Origin: Frankia alni ACN14a
Lineage (GTDB): Bacteria > Actinomycetota > Actinomycetes > Frankiales > Frankiaceae
Reading direction: 5' to 3'
NCBI RefSeq assembly: GCF_000058485.1
Contig: NC_008278.1
Location: forward strand, 1,916,962-1,980,961
DNA: 64,000 bases
Shown here piece by piece: positions 44,634 to 54,810 of the stretch (position 1 is the first letter of the stretch; each line of letters opens with the position of its first letter). The position numbers were made by a program, and so were the translations under genes. The notes beneath the pieces are model-generated. The model saw nothing but the letters and a program-made list of their open reading frames with translations, was not told the DNA's origin and made no database searches.

Positions 44634-47108
44634 TCACATGTCCTTCCTGTCGGCGACCGGCGCCGGATCCTGGTCGCCGGCCAGCGCCGCGACGACGGCC
44701 TGGCCGAGAGCCAGTCCGCCGTCGCCCGCCGGCACCTCCTGATGAACGAGTACGTCGAAACCGGCGGCGGCCAGCCGTGCCCGGCAGGCCCGCAGCAGCA
44801 CGACGTTGGCGAAGACCCCGCCGGTCAACCCGACCAGGCCGACGCCGTGCCGCCGCCGCGCCACCTCGGCGACACGGGTCACCGCGTCCGCGACGGCGAC
44901 ATGGAACGCGCCGGCCAGCGTGCCCGCGGCCATCCCCGCCCGCAGGCCGTCGACGAGGCCCGCGAGCACCGGCGCCGGCTCCAGGACGCCGTCCGCCAGT
45001 CCGAAGACCAGCGGCCACGCGCCCACGCCGGCAGCGGCCCTGCCGGCAGCGGCCGTGCCGGCGGACGGCCCGCCCGTATCACCCGACCGGCCGGCGGCGA
45101 GACCTTCGGCGGTGGGTGCCTCGGCGGCGAGGGCCTCCAGCTCGACGGCGGCCTGCGCGGCATAGGTGGTCCGCTGGCGCACCCCGAGCAGCGCCGCCAC
45201 CGCGTCGAACAGCCGACCCATGCTGCTGCTGGGCGTGCAGGCCACGCCCCGGTCCAGGGCGGTGCGCACTGTGCTCAACTCCGCGGCGGAGCAGGCCCGC
45301 ACCGGGGCGAGATCCGCCGACCAGGCCAGGCCCGCCGCGGCCAGGTGGGCCAGCGCCACCCGGCACGGGTTGCGCACCGCGGCGTCGCCGCCGGGCAGGC
45401 CGACCGGGCGCAGGTGGGCGACGCGTTCGGCGCGGGTGACGTCGGAGCCGACGAGGAGCACCTCGCCGCCCCAGATCGTGCCGTCGTCGCCGTAACCGGT
45501 GCCGTCGAAGGCGACGCCGACGACGGGCTCGCCGAGCCGGCCGTGCTCGGCGAGCAGCGCCGCCACGTGGGCGTGGTGGTGCTGCACCAGCCGCAGGGGG
45601 CGCTCGGCGCCGGCGGTCCGCCGCGCCCAGGCCCGGGTGGCGTAGCCCGGGTGGGGGTCGGCGGCGAGGACCGCGGGTTCGATGCCGTACAGGCGCGCCA
45701 GCCGCGCGCCGGATCGCTCGAACGCCGCCATCGCCGCGAGGCTGCCCAGGTCGCCGTGGTGCTGGGACAGGATGGCGCGGCGCCCGGTCGTCAGGCAGAG
45801 CGTGTTCTTCAGCTCGCCGCCGACGGCGAGCACCGGCCCGACCGGGCGGGGAAGATCCACCGGCAGCGGGACGTGGCCGCGGGCGCGGCGTAGCGGCACG
45901 ACCTGCTCGGCGTCACAGCGCAGCACCGAGTCGTCGCACGGCGCCAGGATCGGCCGGTCGTGGGTGAGGAAGGCGTCGGCGAGTCCGGCGAGGCGGGTGC
46001 GGGCCTCGCGGTCGTCGAAGCAGATCGGCTCGCCGGAGCGGTTGGCACTGGTCATCACGAGCAGTCGCGGCGGCGGGCCGCCGCCGGGGGCCGGCGCGAA
46101 CAGCAGGTGGTGGAGCGGCGTGTACGGCAGCAGCAGCCCGACGAGTGGGCTGCCCGGCGCGACCAGGGCCGACAGCGGCGCCCCCGGGGCGCGGCCGGTG
46201 AGCACGATCGGCGCGGCCGGCCCGCTCAGCAGCGCCGCCACCGCCGGCGAGACGGTGCCGACCCGGGCGGCCGTGGCCAGGTCGCGGGCCATGACCGCGA
46301 ACGGCTGGTCCGGTCGGTTCTTGCGCCCGCGCAGCCTGGTCAGGCCCTCGTCGTCCTCGGCGCGGCAGGCCAGGTGGTAGCCGCCGACACCCTTGACCGC
46401 CACGACCGCGCCGGCCGCCAGCGCCCGCTGAGCGGCCGCGAGCGCCGCGTCGGTGCCGGTCACCGCCGGCCCGTCGAGCGGGCTGAACCACAGCCGCGGC
46501 CCGCAGTCCGGGCAGGCGATGGGCTCGGCGTGGAAGCGGCGGTCGGCGGGGTCGGTGTACTCGGCCGTGCAGCGCGCGCACATCGGAAAGCGCGCCATCG
46601 TCGTCGCCGCCCGGTCATACGGCAGCGCCTCGATGATCGTGAACCTGGGGCCGCAGTTCGTGCAGGTGATGAACGGATGGCGGTGGCGTCGGTCCGCCGG
46701 GTCGAACAGTTCCCGCAGGCAGTCCGCGCACACCGCCGCGTCCGGGGGCACCAGGGTACGGGCGCCGGCCGCGGCCCTGCTCGCCACGATCCGGAACCCG
46801 GCCCCGCCCGGGCGGGGGGTGCCGGGAACGTCGGTCACCGTGATCCCGTCGATGCGGGCGAGGGGCGGCGCGGACGGCGCCAACCGGCGCAGGAACTCGG
46901 CGACGTCGGCGGGGTCGCCGTCGACCTCCGCGAAGACCGAGGCCGAGTCGTTGCCGACGAAGCCGGTGAGCCCGAGGCCGCTGGCCAGCCGGTGGACGTG
47001 GGGCCGGAACCCGACGCCCTGCACGATGCCCTCGACGACGACCCGCCGGCGCACCCGCCCGTCCGGCGGGCGCGTCGCGGACCGTTCGACGGCGCGCGGG
47101 GGGATCAT
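44634..47108 (-). CDS. hypF: Carbamoyltransferase HypF
   Basis: The 824-residue protein has, in order, an acylphosphatase domain ([16 protein letters not shown]), four-Cys zinc fingers (CADC, CTNCG, CARC, CPDCG), a YrdC-like domain and a Kae1-like carbamoyltransferase domain. It uses carbamoyl phosphate and ATP to load HypE. ATG 47108 overlaps the NHL gene stop (ATGA). Confidence 0.95.
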   Translation of the reverse strand: MIPPRAVERSATRPPDGRVRRRVVVEGIVQGVGFRPHVHRLASGLGLTGFVGNDSASVFAEVDGDPADVAEFLRRLAPSAPPLARIDGITVTDVPGTPRPGGAGFRIVASRAAAGARTLVPPDAAVCADCLRELFDPADRRHRHPFITCTNCGPRFTIIEALPYDRAATTMARFPMCARCTAEYTDPADRRFHAEPIACPDCGPRLWFSPLDGPAVTGTDAALAAAQRALAAGAVVAVKGVGGYHLACRAEDDEGLTRLRGRKNRPDQPFAVMARDLATAARVGTVSPAVAALLSGPAAPIVLTGRAPGAPLSALVAPGSPLVGLLLPYTPLHHLLFAPAPGGGPPPRLLVMTSANRSGEPICFDDREARTRLAGLADAFLTHDRPILAPCDDSVLRCDAEQVVPLRRARGHVPLPVDLPRPVGPVLAVGGELKNTLCLTTGRRAILSQHHGDLGSLAAMAAFERSGARLARLYGIEPAVLAADPHPGYATRAWARRTAGAERPLRLVQHHHAHVAALLAEHGRLGEPVVGVAFDGTGYGDDGTIWGGEVLLVGSDVTRAERVAHLRPVGLPGGDAAVRNPCRVALAHLAAAGLAWSADLAPVRACSAAELSTVRTALDRGVACTPSSSMGRLFDAVAALLGVRQRTTYAAQAAVELEALAAEAPTAEGLAAGRSGDTGGPSAGTAAAGRAAAGVGAWPLVFGLADGVLEPAPVLAGLVDGLRAGMAAGTLAGAFHVAVADAVTRVAEVARRRHGVGLVGLTGGVFANVVLLRACRARLAAAGFDVLVHQEVPAGDGGLALGQAVVAALAGDQDPAPVADRKDM

Positions 47109-48286
47109 GGCCGCCGCTCCCAGATCACGACCCGGTTGTTGCCGGAGTCGGCCACGGCGAGCCGGCCGTCGGACAGGGACAGGCCATACGGCCAGCAGAA
47201 CGTGTCGGCGGTCACGCCCGACCAGCGGTTCTCGCCCGTGTCGGCGAACGACGGCTGGCCGAGGACGGCGGTGGCCGCCGTGCCGGTGACCTGCGGCAGG
47301 CCGTCCCAGAGCAGGATCCGGTTGTCGGCGGTGTCCGCGACGGCCAGCAGGTCGCCGTCGCAGTCGGCGGCGTAGGGGAACCGCAGCGTGCCGGCCTGGC
47401 CGGGGGCGTAGGGGGATTCGCCGCAGCCGGTCAGGTCGGTCTGGCCGAGGGCGAGGTCGGCGGCGGTGTCGGCGTCGGGATGGGGCGACCAGCCGAGCAG
47501 CCGGTGGTTGCCGGCGTCGGCGACGAGCAGCCGCTCGGCGTTCCCGGTGATGTCATGCGGCCACCGGAAGGTGGCGGGCCCGGCCGGGCCGCCGCGGTTG
47601 TCCTCCCGGCTGGTCGGATCGGGCTGGCCCAGGATCAGGTCGGGGGCCCGATCGGGGGAGGTTGGCAGGCCGCCCGACCAGCCCAGCACCCGCCGGTTAC
47701 CGGTGTCGGCGACGTAGAAGCGCCCGCCGATCACGGCCACGCCGAACGGCCAGTAGAAGGTGGTCGGCCCGCACGACCCGCCCCGGTTCTCCCGCACGCT
47801 CGTCGCATCCGGCTGGCCGAGGACCAGGTCGGGAGGGGTGTCGGTGGTCACCGGGACGGTGTCCCAGACGAGGACCCGGTGGTGCCAGGCGTCGGCGACG
47901 ACGAGCCGGCCGTCCGTGACGGCGATTCCGGTCGGCAGGTGCATCCCCCGTTCGGGCCCGCGCCCGCCGGCCGCCGGGCCCTCGCTGCTTGCGTCGGCCT
48001 GGCCGAGCACGACGTCGGCGGGGGCACCGTCGCGGGCCGGTCGACCGTGCCAGATCAGCACCCGGTGGTTGCCCGAGTCGGCCACCACGAGCAGGTCGTC
48101 GCCGAGCCACACCCCGCGCGGCGCGTACAGCCAGGACGACGACGGCTGCGCCGCGGGCAGCGCCAGCCCCCCCGGCGCCGGCGCCCCCAGCCACACCGAC
48201 GGCTCCCAACCCGCCGCCGGGTCGTCCGCGGCGGCGGTGACCGGCCCGGTGCCTCGGACGGCGGCCGCCGACCGGGGGGAACTCAT
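47105..48286 (-). CDS. NHL-repeat beta-propeller in the hydrogenase operon
   Basis: The 393-residue protein has six NHL-type repeats, each with a [12 protein letters not shown]-like strand and LGQPD-like turn, predicting a six-bladed propeller. There is no signal peptide. It is embedded between the TPR and hypF genes with 4-base overlaps on both sides, so it is almost certainly made with the hydrogenase. It may act as an assembly or interaction scaffold; no enzyme activity is evident. ATG 48286 is fixed by overlap with the TPR stop. Confidence 0.82.
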   Translation of the reverse strand: MSSPRSAAAVRGTGPVTAAADDPAAGWEPSVWLGAPAPGGLALPAAQPSSSWLYAPRGVWLGDDLLVVADSGNHRVLIWHGRPARDGAPADVVLGQADASSEGPAAGGRGPERGMHLPTGIAVTDGRLVVADAWHHRVLVWDTVPVTTDTPPDLVLGQPDATSVRENRGGSCGPTTFYWPFGVAVIGGRFYVADTGNRRVLGWSGGLPTSPDRAPDLILGQPDPTSREDNRGGPAGPATFRWPHDITGNAERLLVADAGNHRLLGWSPHPDADTAADLALGQTDLTGCGESPYAPGQAGTLRFPYAADCDGDLLAVADTADNRILLWDGLPQVTGTAATAVLGQPSFADTGENRWSGVTADTFCWPYGLSLSDGRLAVADSGNNRVVIWERRP

Positions 48287-49602
48287 GCGGGTCCGGGCGC
48301 GCCGCGGCGGCGGGTGATCTCGTCGAGCACGCCGCGCACCGCCAGCGCCGCGTCGTCCGCCCCGGACTCCTCGAAGATCGTTTGCGCCTCGCGCAGCACC
48401 GCGGTCGCCTGGTCGTAGGCGCCGAGATGGGCCAGGGCGTTGCCCTGGTTGGCCAGCGCGCGGGCGTGGCCGAGCGGATCGGTGTTCCGATCGCGGGCGA
48501 CGATGACCTGCTGGTAACGGGCCGCCGCCTCGATCAGGTTGTCCTTCTGGTGCGCCGACGGCGCGTAGACCAGGGCGTTGGCCAGGTTGAGCTGGGTGCT
48601 GGCCCACTGCTCGGGGTGGGTCTCGGGGGTGTAGACGGTGAGCGCCGTGCGCAGGCCCTGGATCGCGACGCCGATGCGAAGCTGGTCGGACGCCTGGCTC
48701 ATCGGCATCGCCAGGTAGGCGGTGGCCAGGTTGACCTGCACCGCGGCGAACAACTCCGGCGAGCTGTCCAAACTGATCAGCCGCAGCGCGGCCAGATAGT
48801 GTTCCACCGCGGTGCGCAGGGCCGCCGCATCGTCGCGGGCGCGCTCCTGGTGGGCCGCGCCGAGGGCCAGGCGCAGCTCGGCGCGGGCGACCACGAGATC
48901 GGTGGCGTCGAGGGCGGCGAGCGCCGTGGTCAGGTCGGCGAGGACGGCGTCGGTCGGCCCCTCGATGCTGCGGCGCAGGTCGGCCGCGGTCGACAACAGC
49001 TGCGCGGTCAGGCCCGGGGACGCCCCCCACGCCGCGGCGACGGCCCGGCCCAGCGCCCCCGCCGCCTCCCCGGTCCGCCCGGCGGCCATGGCGTGGGCGG
49101 CGTGCGCCGAGTGCACCAGCGCCGCGATCTCGCCGGTCTCCCCGGCCAGCGGCGGGGGCTCGGCCAGATCGCCGAGGGCGAAGCGGACCACGTCGACGAG
49201 GATCCCGAGCTCGGCCCCCAGCGCCTGGCGAAGCTGCGCGGGATCCTCGACCGGGGGGCCGCCCGGACGCAGGACGAACCGGTTGTACCGGTCGATCGGA
49301 TCGTCGCCGTCAACCTGGGTCGCGGCGCCGACGACGTCCCCGCCGTAGGCCAGCTCCAACGCGAGCAGCCGCGTCGGCCAGGCGTCCGGGCGGCGCCCGG
49401 CGGCGAGCGTGCGGCGCAGCTCGGCCGTGTCGTCGCCGCCCGGCACCAGCAGGAAGCCGGCGGGCAGGGGAAACACCCCGACCGGCTGCGGCCGGGCGCA
49501 GTGCGCCGCCGACTCGGTGGCGGCTGGGTCCGTGTCCGTGTCGGGGTCCGTGTCGGGGTCCGTGTCGGTCTCGGTGTCGGTCGCGGTGTCGCGGTCAGCC
49601 AT
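48283..49602 (-). CDS. TPR-type helical repeat protein in the hydrogenase operon
   Basis: The 439-residue protein starts with a Thr-Asp acidic repeat (TDTDPDTD units), and its C-terminal half carries TPR-like helical pairs with AxxLxNLGNxLAxLG-type spacing (for example LANQGNALAHLGAYDQA). It overlaps hupD by 8 bases and the NHL gene by 4. I infer an assembly or targeting partner of the hydrogenase; no catalytic motif is seen. Confidence 0.78.
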   Translation of the reverse strand: MADRDTATDTETDTDPDTDPDTDTDPAATESAAHCARPQPVGVFPLPAGFLLVPGGDDTAELRRTLAAGRRPDAWPTRLLALELAYGGDVVGAATQVDGDDPIDRYNRFVLRPGGPPVEDPAQLRQALGAELGILVDVVRFALGDLAEPPPLAGETGEIAALVHSAHAAHAMAAGRTGEAAGALGRAVAAAWGASPGLTAQLLSTAADLRRSIEGPTDAVLADLTTALAALDATDLVVARAELRLALGAAHQERARDDAAALRTAVEHYLAALRLISLDSSPELFAAVQVNLATAYLAMPMSQASDQLRIGVAIQGLRTALTVYTPETHPEQWASTQLNLANALVYAPSAHQKDNLIEAAARYQQVIVARDRNTDPLGHARALANQGNALAHLGAYDQATAVLREAQTIFEESGADDAALAVRGVLDEITRRRGAPGPA

Positions 49603-50185
49603 GTGAGTCTTCCTCGCTGTGCGGGTCGGAAAGATCTGCGAGGATCAGCCGCTGCATCCGTTCCATCGCGCGGCGCACGGCCGGGGTGAGGTCGGCACCG
49701 GGCTCCAGCCCGCCGGCCTCGACGAGGTAGACGGTGACGTCGGTCGGGTAGTCGTCGCCGAGCAGCCACCGGCCGAAGGCGAGTGCCTGGTCCCAGCGCA
49801 CCGCATGGGGGTGTGGCAGGTGCAGGGGAAGATCCGCAAGTTCCGCGGCCGGCACCCGGTAGACGGTGCCCGGCGCGGCGCCGGTGCGGGCGGCGTCGAC
49901 GATCACGACCCGGCGCGCGCCGCGCATCGCGAAGGCCGTGTCCATCCCGGCCGTGCCGCCGTCGACCAGGCGCACCCCGGCCGGCACGCCCGCCTCGGCG
50001 AGGCGGCGGATCAGGATCGGTCCCACCCCGTCGTCGCCGCGCAGCAGGTTCCCGCAGCCGATGACCACCGTGTCGCAGCGCGGCGGCTCGAAGCCGGGCG
50101 GGTCGACCTGCACCCGCGGGCTGGCGGGCACCGGCTGTGCGGCGGGCACCGGCTGTGCGGCGGGCACCGGTCGTCCGGCGTTCAA
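49595..50185 (-). CDS. hupD: Hydrogenase maturation endopeptidase HupD
   Basis: The 196-residue protease has the family block VIGCGNLLRGDDGVGP with the nickel-binding acidic residue, then LVDGGTAGMD and IVDAARTG. It removes the C-terminal tail of HupL after nickel insertion. The likely start is TTG 50185, overlapping the hupL stop (TTGA); no upstream ATG or GTG fits. Residues about 8-23 are a repeated PVPAAQ unit. Confidence 0.9.
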   Translation of the reverse strand: MNAGRPVPAAQPVPAAQPVPASPRVQVDPPGFEPPRCDTVVIGCGNLLRGDDGVGPILIRRLAEAGVPAGVRLVDGGTAGMDTAFAMRGARRVVIVDAARTGAAPGTVYRVPAAELADLPLHLPHPHAVRWDQALAFGRWLLGDDYPTDVTVYLVEAGGLEPGADLTPAVRRAMERMQRLILADLSDPHSEEDSHG

Positions 50186-51795
50186 AGGTCCCCGTTGATG
50201 ACGAACCTGCTCAGTTCCCTGCCGGTCCGCCCGTCGTAGGCGTGGACCGTGCAGACCAGGCAGGAGTCGAAGCTGCGGGCCACGTGGCCGAGCTCCACCG
50301 GGTCGGCCGGGTCGGCGACCGGCGTGCCGACGAGCGCGGCCTCGATCGGGCCGGGTGTGCCGTCACCGTCGCGGGGCCCGATGTTCCAGGCCGTCGGCGT
50401 GACCACCTGGTAGTTCGCAATCTTGCCGTTCTCCAGAACGATCCAGTCGGACAGCGAGCCGCGGGCCGCCTCCGTCGAGCCGAAGCCACGCCCGTCGGCG
50501 CGCTGCACCGGCGTGGCGTGGAAGGGCTCGTGCAGGTCGATCTGGTCCAGCCAGGCGCGTACCCACTGGTAGTACTTGGCCGCCTCGTGCATCCGGGCGA
50601 GCAGGCGCACCATCACCGACGGGCCGATCGCGTCGAGGATGTCCCCGAACAGCGGGTCGTCGTCCTGGTGGTCGGCCGCGCCCGGGGCGGCGGCGGCGAT
50701 TCGGCGGGCCAGCGGCCCGGCCTCCAGCGGCACGTACCCGAGGTTCGGCACGTCGTAGCGGGGGGACTTGGCCCAGCTGTACTTGCCCTGCTCGCGGCCG
50801 CGGACCGGGTCGATCGGGTTGGTCTCCCCGTCGAACGGGTGGCGCGCCGAGGTGCCCGCGTAGAACGAGTGGGTGACGTCCTCGCGCACCCGGGCCTGGT
50901 CGAACGCGCTGTAGGAGCCGCCGGCGTACACCCCGGAGCGGCCGATGAGCGCCGCGTTGCGGCCCTCGATCGTCGGCCGGGCGTACTTCTCGGGGGAGAA
51001 GTACGTGCCGGTCGCCAGGTAGTTGCCGATGCCCTGGCCGTAGCCGTCGAGGCCGATGTCGAGGCAGTAGCGCAGGAAGAAGCCGCAGTCGCTGTCGTGC
51101 TGGGCCTCGTTCTCGTAGATCCAGGCGAGCACGTCCGCCCAGGTGCGGTTGGCCAGCCAGCGATCCACCGAGCAGCCCAGCCACTGCTTCTCGAGCCACT
51201 CGGTCTTCCAGTGCTCCAGGATCGCGATGGAACGGGTCACGTCCGCGAGCGTCGGCGCGCACATCACCCCGCCGGGCACCATGAAGCTGGAATGCGGCCA
51301 CTGCCCGCCGAAGATGGCGTACACCTCGATCGGCTTGGCGGACAGCACCACCCCCGGGCCGTAGCTGGACCCGGTGAACGGGGCGAACCGGCGCACCGCC
51401 TCCGGGTAGAGCTGCGAGGAGGCGTACCTGGGGTTGGTCAGGTCGATGGCGAACAGCGCGTAGAAGCACCGCGGGATGCTCTGCAGCGTCTCGCATGCCT
51501 GCGCGATGTTGCGGATCAGCGTCGCGTTCGGCGGCAGCTCGGTCTGCCACGCCACGTCCAGCGCGTACGCCGACTTGTACAGGTGGCTGCCGCCGCAGAT
51601 CCCGCAGATGCGCGGGGTCACGATCAGGCCGGCCTGCGGGTCCTTGCCCCGCAGGATGATCTCGAAGCCGCGGAACATCGCCGCCTCGGTCCAGGCCGAG
51701 GCCACCACCCCGTCGTCGATCGTGACCCGGACGTCGAGGTCACCCTCGACGCGCCCCATCGGGCTGACGTTGAGATCGACGGTCGTCATCGACAT
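50182..51795 (-). CDS. hupL: [NiFe] hydrogenase large subunit, group-2a-like
   Basis: The 537-residue subunit has the N-terminal nickel motif RICGICGGSH and the C-terminal motif DSCLVCTVH, followed by an 18-residue tail for removal by HupD. It binds the Ni-Fe centre and oxidises H2. No signal is present, so it is cytoplasmic. ATG 51795 and an in-frame ATG at 51789 are alternatives. It lies 63 bp after hupS. Sequence character fits cytoplasmic uptake hydrogenases (group 2a) known from cyanobacteria, mycobacteria and Frankia. Confidence 0.95.
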   Translation of the reverse strand: MSMTTVDLNVSPMGRVEGDLDVRVTIDDGVVASAWTEAAMFRGFEIILRGKDPQAGLIVTPRICGICGGSHLYKSAYALDVAWQTELPPNATLIRNIAQACETLQSIPRCFYALFAIDLTNPRYASSQLYPEAVRRFAPFTGSSYGPGVVLSAKPIEVYAIFGGQWPHSSFMVPGGVMCAPTLADVTRSIAILEHWKTEWLEKQWLGCSVDRWLANRTWADVLAWIYENEAQHDSDCGFFLRYCLDIGLDGYGQGIGNYLATGTYFSPEKYARPTIEGRNAALIGRSGVYAGGSYSAFDQARVREDVTHSFYAGTSARHPFDGETNPIDPVRGREQGKYSWAKSPRYDVPNLGYVPLEAGPLARRIAAAAPGAADHQDDDPLFGDILDAIGPSVMVRLLARMHEAAKYYQWVRAWLDQIDLHEPFHATPVQRADGRGFGSTEAARGSLSDWIVLENGKIANYQVVTPTAWNIGPRDGDGTPGPIEAALVGTPVADPADPVELGHVARSFDSCLVCTVHAYDGRTGRELSRFVINGDL

Positions 51796-51858
51796 CGCTT
51801 CTTTCCGTGTGCGTTCCTCGCGGGGCCCCGGGCGGGACGCGCGCGCCGTGGCGGCGGA

Positions 51859-52830
51859 TCAGACGACGAACATGTCTTTCTTCGACCACTTCGGGGCCGC
51901 CGCCCGGGCGGCCGCCGCCTGGGCCAGATAGGTCAGGTGGCCGCTGCCCTCGGGGACCTCGCGCGGGATGACCCCGGCGACCTTCTGGGTCTGGAAGACC
52001 GTGCCGGGGGCGAGGTCGAAGAACGGGAACTCCGGCTCGGTGCAGCCGATGCACGGCATCCCGGCCCGGGTCTTCGACGACTGCCGGTTCCACAGGATCC
52101 GGTTGCACGGAGAGTGCGTCATCGGCCCGCGGCAGCCGAACTCGTAGAACAGGCAGCCCTGCCGCGTCCCGTCGCCGAAGGTCAGCGTCGACTGCTTGTA
52201 CTCGAAGTACTGGTTACGGGTGCAGCCGGTGTGGGTGAACGTGGTGAAGAACGTCTGCGGCCGGTGGAGCTCGTCGAGCGCGATGTCGGCGGCCCGGCCG
52301 GTGGCCAGCGCCACCAGGATCTGCGTGATCCAGTCCGGATGGGCGGGGCAGCCCGGCACGTTGATGACGGGCAACCCGCCCCGCGAACGGAAGTCCGAGC
52401 CGAGGAACCCGCCCGGGGCGCGCTTGTGGAACTGCAACCCGGTGGAGTCGGTCGGGTTCGGCGCCGTCGCCGGGACCCCGCCCCAGCAGGCGCAGTCCCC
52501 GATCGCCACGACCACCTGGGCCTGGCCGGCAAGGTCGCGCACCCAGTCCTGCATCGGCCGGTCGGCGAACACGTCGAAGCGGCCGCTGCCGTCCGGGCCG
52601 CGCATCACCGAGCCCTCGAAGACGAAGATGTCGACCGGCCGCTGTCCCCGGGCGCAGTCCCAGAACAGCTCCCGCGCCTGCCCTCCGGTGGCCAGGCCCA
52701 GCGACGGATGCCAGAGCAGATCCAGACCGAAGTCGGTGATCAGGTCGATGACGGTGGGTTCCTCGGCGTTCAGGAACGACATCGTGTTGCCGCTGCACGC
52801 CCCGCCCTGAAACCAGAGCACGGATGACAT
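51859..52830 (-). CDS. hupS: [NiFe] hydrogenase small subunit, group-2a-like
   Basis: The 323-residue Fe-S subunit begins with SVLWFQGGACSGNT and has GDCACWGG, INVPGCPAHPDWI, GCRGPMTHSPCN and PCIGCTEPEFP cysteine clusters for the electron relay. It has no Tat signal and no C-terminal membrane anchor, which marks the cytoplasmic group-2a type. No quinone-linked cytochrome b or Fe-S partner gene was found in the window. ATG 52830 is the first gene start of the operon; an upstream GTG-rich leader is non-homologous. Confidence 0.95.
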   Translation of the reverse strand: MSSVLWFQGGACSGNTMSFLNAEEPTVIDLITDFGLDLLWHPSLGLATGGQARELFWDCARGQRPVDIFVFEGSVMRGPDGSGRFDVFADRPMQDWVRDLAGQAQVVVAIGDCACWGGVPATAPNPTDSTGLQFHKRAPGGFLGSDFRSRGGLPVINVPGCPAHPDWITQILVALATGRAADIALDELHRPQTFFTTFTHTGCTRNQYFEYKQSTLTFGDGTRQGCLFYEFGCRGPMTHSPCNRILWNRQSSKTRAGMPCIGCTEPEFPFFDLAPGTVFQTQKVAGVIPREVPEGSGHLTYLAQAAAARAAAPKWSKKDMFVV

Positions 52831-53092
52831 CGGTGGTCCCTTCGTCGGATGGCCGGCAACCGGTGGGGCGGCGGGTCGCGACCGGTCGCCGCGCGCCTCG
52901 CGTCGCATGGCTCAGGCCGCACGAGGACTGCCGGCACAGCGACGCTACGTGCCCGGGAAGGGGACGCCGATGCGTCGTGTGCGGAGGCTGCCACCAAGGC
53001 GTGGTGGCGTTTGCCGCTGCGTGCTCGGCGGGACCACAGTGAGCCCGGCTGGGCGTCGGGGAGCCCGGCTGGGCGTCGGGGAGGGCGAGGCG
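52831..53092. promoter_or_regulatory. Bidirectional hup/hypA promoter region with perfect 20-bp duplication
   Basis: The 262-bp region lies between divergent hupS and hypA. Bases 53041-53060 and 53061-53080 are identical 20-base copies (GAGCCCGGCTGGGCGTCGGG) ending 12 bases before the hypA start; GGAGGG at 53079-53084 is a likely hypA ribosome-binding site. No convincing sigma-factor boxes were seen. Confidence 0.7.
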
Positions 53093-53455
53093 GTGCACGA
53101 GCTGTCGATCTGCCGCTCCGTCGCGGGCATCGTCGCCCGCCACGCGGCCGGCCGGCGGGTGACCCGGGTGCACCTGCGGGTGGGGGCGCTGCGGCAGGTG
53201 GTGCCGGACACCCTCGTCTACTGCTGGGGACTGGCGCATGCCGACGCGGTCGGGGCCGAGGCACTGGCCGGGTCGGAGCTGGTGGTCGAGTCGGTCCCGG
53301 CCGGGGTGCGCTGCCGTCCGTGCGGCGCGTACAGCGAGCTGGCCGTGCCGGTTCTGCGCTGCGCCGCCTGTGGCACCGCCGACGTCGTCCTGGTCAGCGG
53401 CGAGGAATTTCTCGTCACCTCCTTCGAGGTGGCGACCGACGCCGTGGAGGCGTGA
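53093..53455 (+). CDS. hypA: Hydrogenase nickel-insertion protein HypA
   Basis: The 120-residue protein starts with (GTG-encoded) MHELS, whose His2 binds nickel, and has a two-CxxC zinc site (CRPC and CAAC). With HypB it delivers Ni to HupL. It is divergent from hupS and 6 bp before hypB. Confidence 0.93.
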   Translation: MHELSICRSVAGIVARHAAGRRVTRVHLRVGALRQVVPDTLVYCWGLAHADAVGAEALAGSELVVESVPAGVRCRPCGAYSELAVPVLRCAACGTADVVLVSGEEFLVTSFEVATDAVEA

Positions 53456-53461
53456 CGAACA

Positions 53462-54310
53462 ATGGGCAGATTCCATCCGCACTCGAACAGCCACCCGCAC
53501 TCGAACAGCCACCCGCACTCGAACAGCCACCCGCACTCGAGCAGCCACCCACACGACGATCCGCTCGAGGACGGTCATTCCCGGGCCGGTTCGGTGGGGG
53601 ACCATTCTGGCTATCGCACCGGCGCGGAAAGGGTCGAGGTGCTGGAGCGGATTCTCGGGGAGAACGAAAAGGTTGCGCGGGCCAACCGGGCGGCATTCGA
53701 CGCGGCCGGCGTCACCGTGGTGAACCTGATGTCCGCGCCCGGCGCCGGTAAGACGACCCTGCTCGTCGAGACGCTGCGCCGCCTCGCGCCGCACCGGCGG
53801 ATCGGCGTCATCGAGGGGGACATCGAGACCAGCCTGGACGCCGACCGCCTCGACGGGTTCGGCGCGTCGATCGCCCTGGTCAACACCGGCGACGGCTTCG
53901 GCGGGGAATGCCACCTGGATGCGCCGATGGTCGCCTCCGCGCTGCCCCGGCTGCCGCTCGCCGCACTCGACCTCGTCATCATCGAGAACGTCGGCAATCT
54001 GGTGTGCCCCGCCGAGTTCACCGTCGGGGAGGACCGGCGCGCCATGGTGTTCGCCGTCACCGAGGGCGAGGAGAAACCACTCAAGTATCCGGTGATGTTC
54101 CGCTCCGCGGATCTCGTGCTGGTCAACAAGACGGATCTGCTACCCCATCTCGACTTCGACGTCGAGGCGTTCCGGCGCAACCTCGACGCCGTCCATCCGG
54201 GGGTGGCGGTGCTCGCCGTGAGCGCCCGTACCGGTGCTGGCGTCAACGCCTGGTGCGACTGGCTCGCGGACCACGCCGGAGCGTGTGGCGCGACTCCGGC
54301 CCGGCGTTAG
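53462..54310 (+). CDS. hypB: GTPase HypB with His-rich nickel-storage N terminus
   Basis: Residues 1-35 are a repeated HPHSNS unit (about ten His), a nickel-binding reservoir. The GTPase has Walker A SAPGAGKTT (about 91-99), the metal-dependent switch GECHLD and the NKTD guanine motif. It supplies GTP-driven nickel insertion with HypA. ATG 53462 starts 6 bases after hypA. Confidence 0.95.
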   Translation: MGRFHPHSNSHPHSNSHPHSNSHPHSSSHPHDDPLEDGHSRAGSVGDHSGYRTGAERVEVLERILGENEKVARANRAAFDAAGVTVVNLMSAPGAGKTTLLVETLRRLAPHRRIGVIEGDIETSLDADRLDGFGASIALVNTGDGFGGECHLDAPMVASALPRLPLAALDLVIIENVGNLVCPAEFTVGEDRRAMVFAVTEGEEKPLKYPVMFRSADLVLVNKTDLLPHLDFDVEAFRRNLDAVHPGVAVLAVSARTGAGVNAWCDWLADHAGACGATPARR

Positions 54311-54498
54311 GCCGTGCCCTGATTTACTTGACATTTCGGCGTCGGCGGGAAATTCGGTGTTCCGTCTCCGGTGAGTCGGCGATCCCGAGAAGATCGAATA
54401 TTGAGATCAGGGGGTGCTCGGCGCGTCGCGTCCGGTGATTGTGTCCGATCCGGTAGAAAGTCAGTGGTCGGGAATGCGGAACGCGGAAAGGTCGAGAC

Positions 54499-54666
54499 AT
54501 GCGCCCATCCAGCGGCAGTCGCAGGCATACACGTACCGCGGGTAAACGCCGGGCACTGGCCGCCGTCGCGGTGGCGGCCGCCTTCGGCTTCCTCACCACG
54601 GGCGCCGGCTGCCCGCCGCCCGGACAGCCCTGCCAACCCTATCCGCCGTCGTCGGCTGTCTGCTGA
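54499..54666 (+). CDS. Small secreted peptide, 55 residues
   Basis: A short basic start (SRRHTRTAGKRR), one hydrophobic helix (ALAAVAVAAAFGFLTTG) and a Cys/Pro-rich tail with three Cys and repeated PPxxP describe a small exported or lipid-anchored peptide. A weak lipobox-like TGAGC precedes the first Cys. GGAAAGG lies about 8 bases before ATG 54499. I do not recognise a family. It lies 188 bp after hypB and 144 bp before the TIR-NACHT gene. Confidence 0.55.
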   Translation: MRPSSGSRRHTRTAGKRRALAAVAVAAAFGFLTTGAGCPPPGQPCQPYPPSSAVC

Positions 54667-54810
54667 TCCCGGCTGGAGTGGGAATCGACCGGGGCGGCCC
54701 GGGACCCGCGGTCGTCGGCGCACTGCCGATCCGGGCGCCACCGGGCACGTCCCGCCCGTGTTCCGACACGGCGTGAGGTAGCCGACACGGCCGTCTGAGA
54801 TGCTGTCCGG

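Noticed and set aside
51859-52908. Tat-exported periplasmic hydrogenase
   Set aside because: HupS has no twin-arginine signal and no membrane anchor; the N terminus matches cytoplasmic group-2a type.
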